From: JBFKAV01 sp041621405
Lineage (GTDB): Bacteria; Pseudomonadota; Alphaproteobacteria; Rhodobacterales; Rhodobacteraceae
Assembly: GCA_041621405.1 (NCBI GenBank)
Contig: JBFKAV010000064.1
Span: forward strand, 1 to 18,850
DNA length: 18,850 nt
Direction: 5' to 3'
Shown: positions 1 to 6,367 of the stretch, piece after piece
Layout: every line of letters begins with the position of its first letter
Numbering within the stretch: position 1 is the first letter of the stretch
Program-made: the position numbers and the translations under genes
The notes under the pieces: generated by a model
What the model saw: the letters and a program-made list of their open reading frames with translations, nothing else
What the model was told of the DNA's origin: nothing
Database searches by the model: none

Positions 1-906
1 GAGGGCGACGTCACCGTCGCCGTCGAATACTCCACGGTGAACTACAAGGACGGGCTCTGCCTCGGCTCCGGCGGCGGCCTGGTGAAGCACTATCCGCACG
101 TCCCCGGCGTCGATCTCGCCGGCACCGTCGAGGCCTCCGGCGACGCCCGCTACAAGACCGGCGACAGGGTGGTGCTCACCGGATGGCGGGTCGGCGAGAT
201 CCACTGGGGCGGCTACGCCCAGAAGGCGCGGGTGAAGGCCGACTGGCTGGTGCCGCTGGCCGAGGGGCTGACGACGCGGCAGGCGATGGCGGTGGGCACG
301 GCGGGCTTCACCGCCATGCTCGCGGTGATGGCGCTCGAGGATCACGGGCTCGAGCCCGGACGGGGCGAGGTCCTCGTCACCGGCGCGGCCGGCGGGGTCG
401 GCTCGGTCGCCACCGCGATCCTCGCCCGACTCGGCTACGAGGTCGCCGCGGTGACCGGCCGGCCCGAGACCGAAAGCTATCTCACGGGCCTGGGCGCCAC
501 GCGCATCGTCCCGCGGGCCGACCTCGCCGAGCCGGTGAAGCGCCCGCTCGAATCCGAGACCTGGGCCGGTTGCGTCGATGCGGTGGGCGGCACCATGCTC
601 GCCCGCGTGCTCGGCCAGATGAAATACGGCTCTTCGGTCGCCGCGGTCGGCCTCGCCGGCGGGCCGGCGCTGCCGACAACCGTGATCCCCTTCATCATCC
701 GCGGCGTGAACCTGCTCGGCATCGACAGCGTGATGCGGCCCCACGAGGACCGGGTTCGCGCCTGGAACCGGATCGTCTCCGACCTTCCGATGGATCGGCT
801 CGAGGCGATGATCCAGCCCGCGACGCTCGCCGATCTCCCCACCCTCGGCGCCGCGATCCTGAAAGGCGAGGTCAAGGGCCGCGTCGTCGTCGACGTCAAC
901 GCCTGA
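1..906 (+). CDS. acuI: Acrylyl-CoA reductase (NADPH), AcuI/YhdH family, 5'-truncated
   Basis: The frame is open from base 1, so the N-terminus (about 28 residues) lies outside the window; 301 residues are visible against a usual 325-330. AcuI reduces acryloyl-CoA to propionyl-CoA with NADPH in the cytoplasm, for example during DMSP or 3-hydroxypropionate breakdown. Visible features are the family motif VNYKDGLC near the start, the GroES-like fold segment (HVPGVDLAGTV), the FTAMLAVMALE segment before the Rossmann fold, and the nucleotide-binding loop GAAGGVG at about residues 128-134. There are no zinc ligands, as expected for this MDR branch. The acuR and dddL-type partners, if present, would be upstream outside the window. 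The family call is strong; the exact substrate is inferred from the family and could be another enoyl-CoA or quinone. Confidence 0.88.
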   Translation, partial: EGDVTVAVEYSTVNYKDGLCLGSGGGLVKHYPHVPGVDLAGTVEASGDARYKTGDRVVLTGWRVGEIHWGGYAQKARVKADWLVPLAEGLTTRQAMAVGTAGFTAMLAVMALEDHGLEPGRGEVLVTGAAGGVGSVATAILARLGYEVAAVTGRPETESYLTGLGATRIVPRADLAEPVKRPLESETWAGCVDAVGGTMLARVLGQMKYGSSVAAVGLAGGPALPTTVIPFIIRGVNLLGIDSVMRPHEDRVRAWNRIVSDLPMDRLEAMIQPATLADLPTLGAAILKGEVKGRVVVDVNA

Positions 907-1051
907 GCCGGGCCGGCGCGAGGCAGGGGGCTCCGCCTCGGTCGCCTGCGGCGACTGCAAGGAGATGCCTAGAAAACGGGGAGGCAGCAAACAGGGCGCC
1001 GGTCCTTCCCCGTTTCGGAAGTACCCTCGGGGGTGAATTCGCGCGGACACC

Positions 1052-1083
1052 GCGCGAAGCGGGGGCCGACAGCCCCCTCGCGC
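1052..1083. terminator. GC-rich hairpin between convergent genes, possible bidirectional terminator
   Basis: The arms GGGGGC and GCCCCC (1061-1066 and 1072-1077) close a five-base loop. They are continued by GCGCGA and TCGCGC (1052-1057 and 1078-1083) after a three-base bulge. The hairpin lies between the ends of acuI (+) and the Lrp gene (-). No T tract follows on either strand, so factor-independent termination is not proven. A separate 18-bp perfect palindrome lies at 1118-1135. The rest of the 907-1151 gap shows no gene. Confidence 0.4.
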
Positions 1084-1151
1084 CGCGCGCCAGCGTGCCA
1101 CCGCGCCCAACGGGAGGCGCGGGCCGCGGCCCGCGGCGACGGACGGGAGCG

Positions 1152-1616
1152 CTAGGTCTCCAGCGGCAGCGCCGTCGTCTCCTTCAGTTCCTCCATCACG
1201 AAGCTTGCTGAGACCTCGGCCAGCTCCACCCGGCGGATCAACCTATGGTAGAGTGCGTCGTAGGCCTTCATGTCGGCGACCCGGGCCCGGATCATGAAGT
1301 CGCGGTCGCCCGTCGTCCGGTAGGCGCCGAGGATCTCCGGCATCTCGCGCACCGCCTGCGCCAGGCGCTCGAGCCAGCCCGGGGTATGGTCCTTGACGCG
1401 GATCTGCATGAAGACCGTGAGGCCAAGCCCGAGCTTGTCGGGGTCGACGAGGGCGACGCGTCGCCGGATCACCCCGGTCTCCTCCAGCGCCCGCTGACGC
1501 CGCCAGACGGCGTTGCGCGAAAGCCCGACCTCTGCGCCGATATCGTCCAACGGGAGCGAAGCGTCCCGTTGCAGAAGCGCCAGGATGCGCCGGTCGAAGA
1601 TGTCGAATCTCTCCAT
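1152..1616 (-). CDS. Lrp/AsnC family transcriptional regulator
   Basis: A 154-residue protein of the usual Lrp/AsnC length. The N-terminal winged helix-turn-helix spans about residues 4-50 (FDRRILALLQRDASLPLDDI, then GLSRNAVWRRQRALEETGVI). The C-terminal RAM ligand-binding domain includes the conserved GAYRTTGDRDFMIRARV segment. Such proteins bind DNA as dimers to hexadecamers and usually sense an amino acid. The start is fixed because an in-frame TGA sits two codons upstream of this ATG. No good Shine-Dalgarno sequence is adjacent; GGAGG lies 22 nt away. The gene follows the exported HExxH protein gene on the same strand after 102 nt containing its own promoter-like sequence. The identity of the ligand cannot be read from the sequence. 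Confidence 0.93.
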   Translation of the reverse strand: MERFDIFDRRILALLQRDASLPLDDIGAEVGLSRNAVWRRQRALEETGVIRRRVALVDPDKLGLGLTVFMQIRVKDHTPGWLERLAQAVREMPEILGAYRTTGDRDFMIRARVADMKAYDALYHRLIRRVELAEVSASFVMEELKETTALPLET

Positions 1617-1656
1617 GATTCATTTGATTACGGGAAATCCTCCACCAAGTCGTGGC

Positions 1657-1685
1657 ATAATCCCGCGACGCCCGGAAACAATCAA
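1657..1685 (-). promoter_or_regulatory. Predicted sigma-70-type promoter of the Lrp gene
   Basis: On the minus strand, TTGATT (1685-1680) and GATTAT (1662-1657) are separated by 17 nt, with four of six matches each to the -35 and -10 consensus. Transcription would start near 1650, about 34 nt before the ATG. Just downstream lies a short inverted repeat CCAC-caagtc-GTGG (1642-1655 on the plus strand) that could be an autoregulatory site, which is common for Lrp-type regulators. This is a prediction from pattern only. Confidence 0.4.
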
Positions 1686-1718
1686 TTCGCGGTTGTGCGA
1701 TAATCCGCCGAGACGGCG

Positions 1719-2420
1719 CTAACGGGGCACGAGCGCCAGAGAGGTCTCGCCCCGCACCAGCCGGCCCACGAAGGTGCAGCCGTTCCCGGCCTGCGCGAAA
1801 TGCCGCCAGGCCTTGGCCGCGAACAGGGTCGGCGCGGCGAGGGCGACGATGCCGTTGAGCTCGAGCGCGTGCACGGTTTGCGGCCCCGGATGCGCCTCGA
1901 GAAGCCGGGCTCGCGCCGACTCCTCGAGGCTTGCCATTTGCATCGCGTAGGCCACGTATTCCTGGTCGACGAAAGCGGGGGGTCGCCCGCCCTCCGCGCT
2001 CTGGGCGAAGAGGGCGTGGGCAAGCTCGTGCGTGACCAGGCTGTCGAAGAGCTCGTCCGCCGAGAGCCGCGCCAGGGGATTGTCGGCCCCGACCGCCTGG
2101 AGCAGTGCCTCGGGGTGGAGCACGCGGATCTCGTCCGTGTCGCAGGCGTAGGAGCCGAGGCAGTTCGGGCCGAGGGGGTCGGTGGCGATCTCCCACACCA
2201 CGTGGAGCGTGATCGGCCGGCTCTGCTCCAGGCCGCAGGCGCCAAGGAGCGGGCGCGATGCCTCGACCCGGGCGCAGACGCGATCGCGAAGCGCGGGGCT
2301 CTCGGCCGCGACGCGGGTGCGCGGGTCCGGGCAGGCCAGCGCCTCGGGAGAAGCCGGCGCGGCGCCCGGCGCGAGCATCCAAAGCAGCATCACCGCGAGG
2401 AGCTTCCGTGCCGTCGCCAT
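1719..2420 (-). CDS. Exported HExxH-containing protein, putative metallopeptidase
   Basis: A 233-residue protein that I do not recognise as a named enzyme. It starts with a signal-peptide-like segment (ATARKLLAVMLLWMLAPGAA, with likely cleavage near APA-S at 23-24). The zinc-peptidase motif HELAH occurs at residues 131-135 within FDSLVTHELAHALF. A downstream Glu in DQEYVAYAMQM (E154) could be the third zinc ligand, as in gluzincins. Six cysteines (30, 49, 62, 87, 93, 215) fit disulfide bonding in the periplasm. It lies 65 nt downstream of typA with a promoter-like sequence in between, and upstream of the Lrp gene. From memory it resembles a Rhodobacteraceae DUF family (possibly DUF6639), which I cannot verify. 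Catalytic activity is inferred only from the motif. Confidence 0.8.
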   Translation of the reverse strand: MATARKLLAVMLLWMLAPGAAPASPEALACPDPRTRVAAESPALRDRVCARVEASRPLLGACGLEQSRPITLHVVWEIATDPLGPNCLGSYACDTDEIRVLHPEALLQAVGADNPLARLSADELFDSLVTHELAHALFAQSAEGGRPPAFVDQEYVAYAMQMASLEESARARLLEAHPGPQTVHALELNGIVALAAPTLFAAKAWRHFAQAGNGCTFVGRLVRGETSLALVPR

Positions 2421-2446
2421 CTCCCCTCACCGCCGCCGACGCGGGA

Positions 2447-2476
2447 AGCTTAGGAGGCCGGGGCAGGGCCTGTCAA
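2447..2476 (-). promoter_or_regulatory. Predicted promoter of the exported HExxH protein gene
   Basis: On the minus strand a perfect TTGACA (2476-2471) is followed after 18 nt by TAAGCT (2452-2447). The -10 element is weak. Initiation near 2440 would leave a leader of about 20 nt carrying a GAGGGG Shine-Dalgarno sequence. It lies directly after the typA stop, suggesting that the downstream gene can be transcribed independently of typA. Confidence 0.42.
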
Positions 2477-2485
2477 AGTCCGCCC

Positions 2486-4303
2486 TCAGCCGGCCCTGGC
2501 CTGGCGCTTCCTCTCGTGCGGGTCGAGGTGGCGCTTGCGGAGCCGGATCGCCTTCGGCGTCACCTCCACGAGCTCGTCGTCGTCGATATAGGCGATGGCC
2601 TCCTCGAGGCTCATCCTAACCGGCGGCGTCAGCCGCACCGCCTCGTCGGTGCCCGAGGCGCGGATATTGGTCAGCTTCTTGCCCTTCAGCGGGTTCACCT
2701 CGAGGTCGTTGTCGCGGCTGTGCTCGCCGATGATCATGCCCTCGTAGACCTGCTCCTGAGCGCCGATGAACATCCGGCCGCGCTCCTCGAGGTTCCAGAG
2801 CGCATAGGCGACGGAGACGCCGTTCTCCATCGAGATCAGCACCCCCTGGCGGCGGCCCTGGATCGGGCCCCTGTAGGGCGCCCAGGCGTGGAAGATGCGA
2901 TTGAGTACCCCGGTGCCGCGAGTGTCGGTCAGGAACTGGCCGTGGTAGCCAATGAGGCCGCGCGAGGGCACGTGCGCCACGATCCGGGTCTTGCCGGCGC
3001 CGGCGGGCTTCATCTCGACGAGGTCGCCGCGGCGCTCGCCGGTCAGCTTGTCGATCACCACGCCGGTGAACTCGTCGTCGACGTCGACGATCGCCTCCTC
3101 GATCGGCTCGAGCCTCTCGGATCCTTCCTCTCGGAAGATCACCCGCGGCCGCGAGATCGAAAGCTCGAAGCCCTCGCGGCGCATGTTCTCGATCAGGACG
3201 CCCATCTGCAGCTCGCCGCGGCCCGAGACCACGAAGGCCTCGCCCGAGGCGGTGTCGGCGACCTTGATCGCGACGTTCGACTCGGCCTCCTTCATCAGCC
3301 GTTCGCGGATCACACGGCTCTGCACCTTGGTGCCGTCGCGCCCCGCGAGCGGCGAGTCGTTGATGCCGAAGGTCACGCTGATCGTCGGCGGGTCGATCGG
3401 CTGGGCGGGCAGCGGCAAGTCGATGCCCAGGTCGCAGAGCGTGTCGGCCACCGTCGCCTTCGACATGCCGGCGACCGTGACGATGTCGCCCGCCTCGGCC
3501 ACGTCGACCGGCGTCTGGGCGAGGCCGCGGAACGCCAGCACCTTGGTCGCCCGGAACTGCTCGATCCGCTCGCCGGTGCGGGAGAGCGCCTTGACCTGGT
3601 CGCCCACCCGGAGCCGGCCGGATTCGATGCGCCCGGTGAGAATGCGGCCGATGAAGGGATCGGCCGAGAGCGTGGTGGCCAGCATCCGGAACGGCTCGCC
3701 GGCATGAGAAAGCTGCCTCGGCGCGGGCACGTGGGCGAGGATCAGCTCGAACAGCGCCGCGAGGTCGGCGCGCGGGCCGTCGAGCTCCCGATCGGCCCAG
3801 CCGGCGCGACCGGAGGCGTAGAGATGCGGGAAGTCGAGCTGCTCGTCCGTCGCGCCGAGATTGGCGAAGAGGTCGAAGACCTCGTTCAAGGCCCGGTCGG
3901 GCTCGGCGTCGGGCTTGTCGACCTTGTTCAGCACCACGATCGGGCGGAGCCCCAAGGCAAGCGCCTTCGAGGTCACGAACTTGGTCTGCGGCATCGGCCC
4001 CTCGGCGGCGTCGACCAGCAGCACCACGCCGTCGACCATGCTGAGGATCCGCTCCACCTCGCCGCCGAAGTCGGCGTGGCCCGGCGTGTCGACGATGTTG
4101 ATCCGCGCGCCCTGCCATTCGACGCTCGTGCACTTGGCGAGGATCGTGATCCCGCGCTCGCGCTCGATGTCGTTGGAATCCATCGCCCGCTCGGCCACCT
4201 GCTGGCCCTCGCGGAAGGCGCCCGACTGCCTCAGGAGCTGGTCGACGAGCGTGGTCTTGCCGTGGTCGACATGGGCGATGATGGCGATGTTGCGAAGCTC
4301 CAT
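2486..4303 (-). CDS. typA: Translational GTPase TypA/BipA
   Basis: A 605-residue ribosome-associated GTPase of the elongation factor family that acts in ribosome assembly and in stress or cold adaptation. The start at MELRNIAIIAHVDHGKTT matches the family N-terminus; the frame is open further upstream but that would add 133 residues without homology. G motifs are visible: G1 AHVDHGKT (10-17), G2 in ERERGIT (about 48-53), G3 DTPGHADF (72-79), G4 NKVD (126-129) and G5 SGR (164-166). The later part carries the EF-G-like domains III and V and the TypA-specific C-terminus (SRGLIGYHGQFLTDTRG, then NGVSVAYALWNLEERG), ending in a basic tail. Only a weak purine stretch (AAAAGAGA) precedes the start. 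A gene for a small exported peptide lies divergently upstream. Confidence 0.97.
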   Translation of the reverse strand: MELRNIAIIAHVDHGKTTLVDQLLRQSGAFREGQQVAERAMDSNDIERERGITILAKCTSVEWQGARINIVDTPGHADFGGEVERILSMVDGVVLLVDAAEGPMPQTKFVTSKALALGLRPIVVLNKVDKPDAEPDRALNEVFDLFANLGATDEQLDFPHLYASGRAGWADRELDGPRADLAALFELILAHVPAPRQLSHAGEPFRMLATTLSADPFIGRILTGRIESGRLRVGDQVKALSRTGERIEQFRATKVLAFRGLAQTPVDVAEAGDIVTVAGMSKATVADTLCDLGIDLPLPAQPIDPPTISVTFGINDSPLAGRDGTKVQSRVIRERLMKEAESNVAIKVADTASGEAFVVSGRGELQMGVLIENMRREGFELSISRPRVIFREEGSERLEPIEEAIVDVDDEFTGVVIDKLTGERRGDLVEMKPAGAGKTRIVAHVPSRGLIGYHGQFLTDTRGTGVLNRIFHAWAPYRGPIQGRRQGVLISMENGVSVAYALWNLEERGRMFIGAQEQVYEGMIIGEHSRDNDLEVNPLKGKKLTNIRASGTDEAVRLTPPVRMSLEEAIAYIDDDELVEVTPKAIRLRKRHLDPHERKRQARAG

Positions 4304-4550
4304 CGGAAGTCTCTTTTCGGGTGCTGTCTGAGGTTGGCCGGGGCCATACAGGAGCGGCGCGGCAAAGGCCATAGGGGATCGACCGCCGGACTGGTGCGGG
4401 CACGCGTCGGGCGAGAGGATCCATCGGGTTGCGGACGGCGAACCTGGAATTGGGTCTACACCGGACAGGGCGGTTGAGGAGTCCGTCTTGAGTTCGAGAT
4501 GTCGCGTGCCACGCTTGGGATCAAATACAAGGGGGAGCAAGGGTAAGTCT

Positions 4551-4790
4551 ATGTTGAAAATCACCTTTTCCGTCTTCATTGCGCTGGCGCTGTCGTTCAT
4601 CGTCGCGCTAGCGATGTCTTCAGAAGCCCTTGCCAGGCCGGCCCCACGCCCGGCGCTGCCGATCCCACCGATGCGGGCAACGGACCCGGTGCGATCGTTC
4701 ACGGTGTCTGTCGCGGCCCGTCTTGCTGAAACGAGACGGGACGATCCTTCCGGCGTGATCGAGATAGCCCGCCGGGTTCCCGGCGGCTGA
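4551..4790 (+). CDS. Small exported protein of unknown function
   Basis: A 79-residue product. The start chosen (MLKITFSVFIALALSF) follows a GGGGGAGCAAGGG purine-rich stretch and puts a signal peptide at the N-terminus: a hydrophobic core at about residues 3-24 and a likely cleavage after SSEALA. The frame also extends upstream to 4488, but that would bury the signal. The mature part, about 50 residues, starts with a Pro/Arg-rich segment (RPAPRPALPIPPMR) and has no recognised domain. It is divergent from typA and convergent with icd. A GCGGTG-tcc-CACCGC hairpin at 4812-4826 follows and could end the transcript. It could be a lineage-specific periplasmic peptide; a chance ORF in GC-rich DNA cannot be excluded. 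Confidence 0.55.
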   Translation: MLKITFSVFIALALSFIVALAMSSEALARPAPRPALPIPPMRATDPVRSFTVSVAARLAETRRDDPSGVIEIARRVPGG

Positions 4791-4840
4791 CGCTTGCCAC
4801 GTGCCCTTGGTGCGGTGTCCCACCGCGGGACGATCCCCCG

Positions 4841-4870
4841 AAAAGCAAAAGGCCGGGACGGTGCCCGGCC
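4841..4870 (-). terminator. Intrinsic terminator of icd
   Basis: On the minus strand, 23 nt after the icd stop codon, GGCCGGG and CCCGGCC (4851-4857 and 4864-4870) form a perfect 7-bp stem with a six-base loop. The stem is followed immediately by TTTTGCTTTT (4850-4841). Stem plus T-rich tract is the standard rho-independent layout. Confidence 0.85.
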
Positions 4871-4893
4871 AAATTGCCACGTTTGCCGCCTTT

Positions 4894-6105
4894 TCAGGCA
4901 AGCGCCTTGTTCAGGTACTCGTCCACCTTCTCAAGATACCCCATCGTCGTCAGCCACTTCTGGTTCGGGCCGACCAGGAGCGCGAGGTCCTTGGTCATGT
5001 GGCCGTCCTCGACGGCCTGCACGGTGACCTTCTCCAAGGTCTCGGCGAAGCGCGCGAGCTCCTTGTTGCCGTCGAGCTTGGCGCGGTGCTTCAGGCCGCC
5101 GCTCCAGGCGTAGATCGAAGCGATCGAGTTGGTCGAGGTCTCCTTGCCGGCCTGGTGCTGGCGGTAGTGCCGCGTCACCGTGCCGTGCGCAGCCTCGGCC
5201 TCGACCGTCTTGCCATCCGGCGTCATCAGGACCGAGGTCATCAGGCCGAGCGAGCCGAAGCCCTGGGCCACGGTGTCGGACTGCACGTCGCCGTCGTAGT
5301 TCTTGCAGGCCCAGACGTAGCCGCCCGACCACTTCAGCGCGGCGGCGACCATGTCGTCGATCAGCCGATGCTCGTAGGTGATGCCGGCCGTCTTGAACTT
5401 GTCGGCGAACTCCTTGTCGAAGACCTCCTGGAACAGGTCCTTGAAGCGGCCGTCATAGGCCTTGAGGATGGTGTTCTTGGTCGAGAGGTAGAGCGGCCAG
5501 CCGAGGTTCAGCGCGTAGTTCATCGAGGCGCGCGCGAAATCGATGATCGACTGGTCGAGGTTGTACATCGCCATCGTGACGCCGCCGCCGGGGGCCTGGA
5601 ACACCTCGCGCTCGATCACCTTGCCGTCCTCGCCGACGAACTTGATCGTCAGCGTGCCCTTGCCGGGAAACACGAAGTCGGTGGCGCGGTACTGATCGCC
5701 GAAGGCGTGGCGGCCGACGACGATGGGCTTGGTCCAGCCCGGCACCAGGCGGGGCACGTTCTTGCAGATGATCGGCTGGCGGAAGATCACGCCGCCGAGG
5801 ATGTTGCGGATCGTGCCGTTGGGGCTGCGCCACATCTGCTTCAGCCCGAACTCCTCGACCCTTCCCTCGTCGGGCGTGATCGTGGCGCACTTGACACCGA
5901 CGCCGTATTTCTTGATCGCATTGGCCGCATCCACCGTGATCTGGTCGTCGGTGCGGTCGCGCTCCTCGATGCCGAGGTCGTAGTATTTCAGGTCGATGTC
6001 GAGGTAGGGCAGGATCAGCTTCTTCTTGATGAAGTCCCAGATGATCCGGGTCATCTCGTCGCCGTCGAGCTCGACGACCGGGTTCGCCACCTTGATCTTC
6101 GCCAT
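4894..6105 (-). CDS. icd: NADP-dependent isocitrate dehydrogenase
   Basis: A 403-residue cytoplasmic enzyme converting isocitrate and NADP+ to 2-oxoglutarate, CO2 and NADPH in the TCA cycle. The length and sequence match the homodimeric eukaryote-like type common in alphaproteobacteria rather than the E. coli type. The start MAKIKVANPVVELDGDEMTR is the family N-terminus, preceded by AGGTGAGG as Shine-Dalgarno. Substrate-binding residues are visible in WRSPNGTIRN (S94, N96, R100), R109 and R132 (VVGRHAFGDQYRATDF). The catalytic Lys is in STKNTILK (K210) and metal ligands lie in LIDDMVA (D250, D251) and NYDGDVQSD (D271-D277). The dehydrogenase signature NYDGDVQSDTVAQGFGSLGL is intact. It ends in a strong terminator, and a 10-bp inverted repeat lies upstream of its start, so it is probably a single-gene transcript. 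Confidence 0.97.
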   Translation of the reverse strand: MAKIKVANPVVELDGDEMTRIIWDFIKKKLILPYLDIDLKYYDLGIEERDRTDDQITVDAANAIKKYGVGVKCATITPDEGRVEEFGLKQMWRSPNGTIRNILGGVIFRQPIICKNVPRLVPGWTKPIVVGRHAFGDQYRATDFVFPGKGTLTIKFVGEDGKVIEREVFQAPGGGVTMAMYNLDQSIIDFARASMNYALNLGWPLYLSTKNTILKAYDGRFKDLFQEVFDKEFADKFKTAGITYEHRLIDDMVAAALKWSGGYVWACKNYDGDVQSDTVAQGFGSLGLMTSVLMTPDGKTVEAEAAHGTVTRHYRQHQAGKETSTNSIASIYAWSGGLKHRAKLDGNKELARFAETLEKVTVQAVEDGHMTKDLALLVGPNQKWLTTMGYLEKVDEYLNKALA

Positions 6106-6170
6106 CGTCCCTCACCTTTCGTGAATCGGTTTTCGCGCGCGGTGATAACGGAAATCCCAAGGCGAGGGAA

Positions 6171-6194
6171 GTCGGTATGCGATTGCATACCGAC
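6171..6194. promoter_or_regulatory. Perfect 10-bp inverted repeat upstream of icd, possible operator
   Basis: GTCGGTATGC (6171-6180) and its exact complement GCATACCGAC (6185-6194) are separated by GATT. The repeat lies 66-89 bp upstream of the icd ATG and downstream of the entericidin-like gene. It is less GC-rich than its surroundings and has no T tract, which argues for a protein-binding site rather than a terminator. I do not know which regulator would bind. Confidence 0.45.
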
Positions 6195-6212
6195 ATTGCC
6201 CCGATCGCGGAT

Positions 6213-6237
6213 GCCCCGGCGCGCTCGACGCCGGGGC
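6213..6237 (-). terminator. Terminator-like hairpin after the entericidin-like gene
   Basis: GCCCCGGCG (6213-6221) and CGCCGGGGC (6229-6237) form a perfect 9-bp GC stem with a seven-base loop, six bases after the stop codon of the lipoprotein gene on the minus strand. No T tract follows, so it may act with Rho or as a 3'-end stabilising structure. Confidence 0.5.
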
Positions 6238-6243
6238 AGGCGA

Positions 6244-6363
6244 TCAGAACGTGTTCTTCACCGCGCGGGCGCTGCCCGAGATGTCCTGGCCGACGCCCTC
6301 GACGGTGTTGCAGGCCGCCAGCGCCAGGCCGAGGCTCAGGATCAGAAGAAAGCTGCGAATCAT
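6244..6363 (-). CDS. Entericidin A/B-family small lipoprotein
   Basis: A 39-residue product too short for most ORF filters. It starts MIRSFLLILSLGLALAAC, a lipoprotein signal peptide with lipobox LAAC (Cys18). The mature part is about 22 residues: CNTVEGVGQDISGSARAVKN plus two more. The motif CNTVEGVGQDI is characteristic of entericidin EcnA/EcnB-like peptides. E. coli entericidins are envelope lipoproteins tied to stationary-phase lysis, but alphaproteobacterial members are mostly of unknown role. The ATG lies 4 nt after the stop of the solute-binding protein gene, and its Shine-Dalgarno (GAGGAGTGACAAC) overlaps the end of that gene, which suggests co-transcription and coupled translation. 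A hairpin at 6213-6237 follows. Confidence 0.88.
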   Translation of the reverse strand: MIRSFLLILSLGLALAACNTVEGVGQDISGSARAVKNTF

Positions 6364-6367
6364 GTTG

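Noticed and set aside
2258..4477. Plus-strand open frame of 739 codons opposite typA
   Set aside because: It mirrors typA, which has all five G motifs; the product is a Leu/Asp/His/Arg-rich shadow without domains.
4304..4702. TypA with a 133-residue N-terminal extension
   Set aside because: The conserved N-terminus MELRNIAIIAHVDHGKTT begins at 4303; the extension has no similarity to the family.
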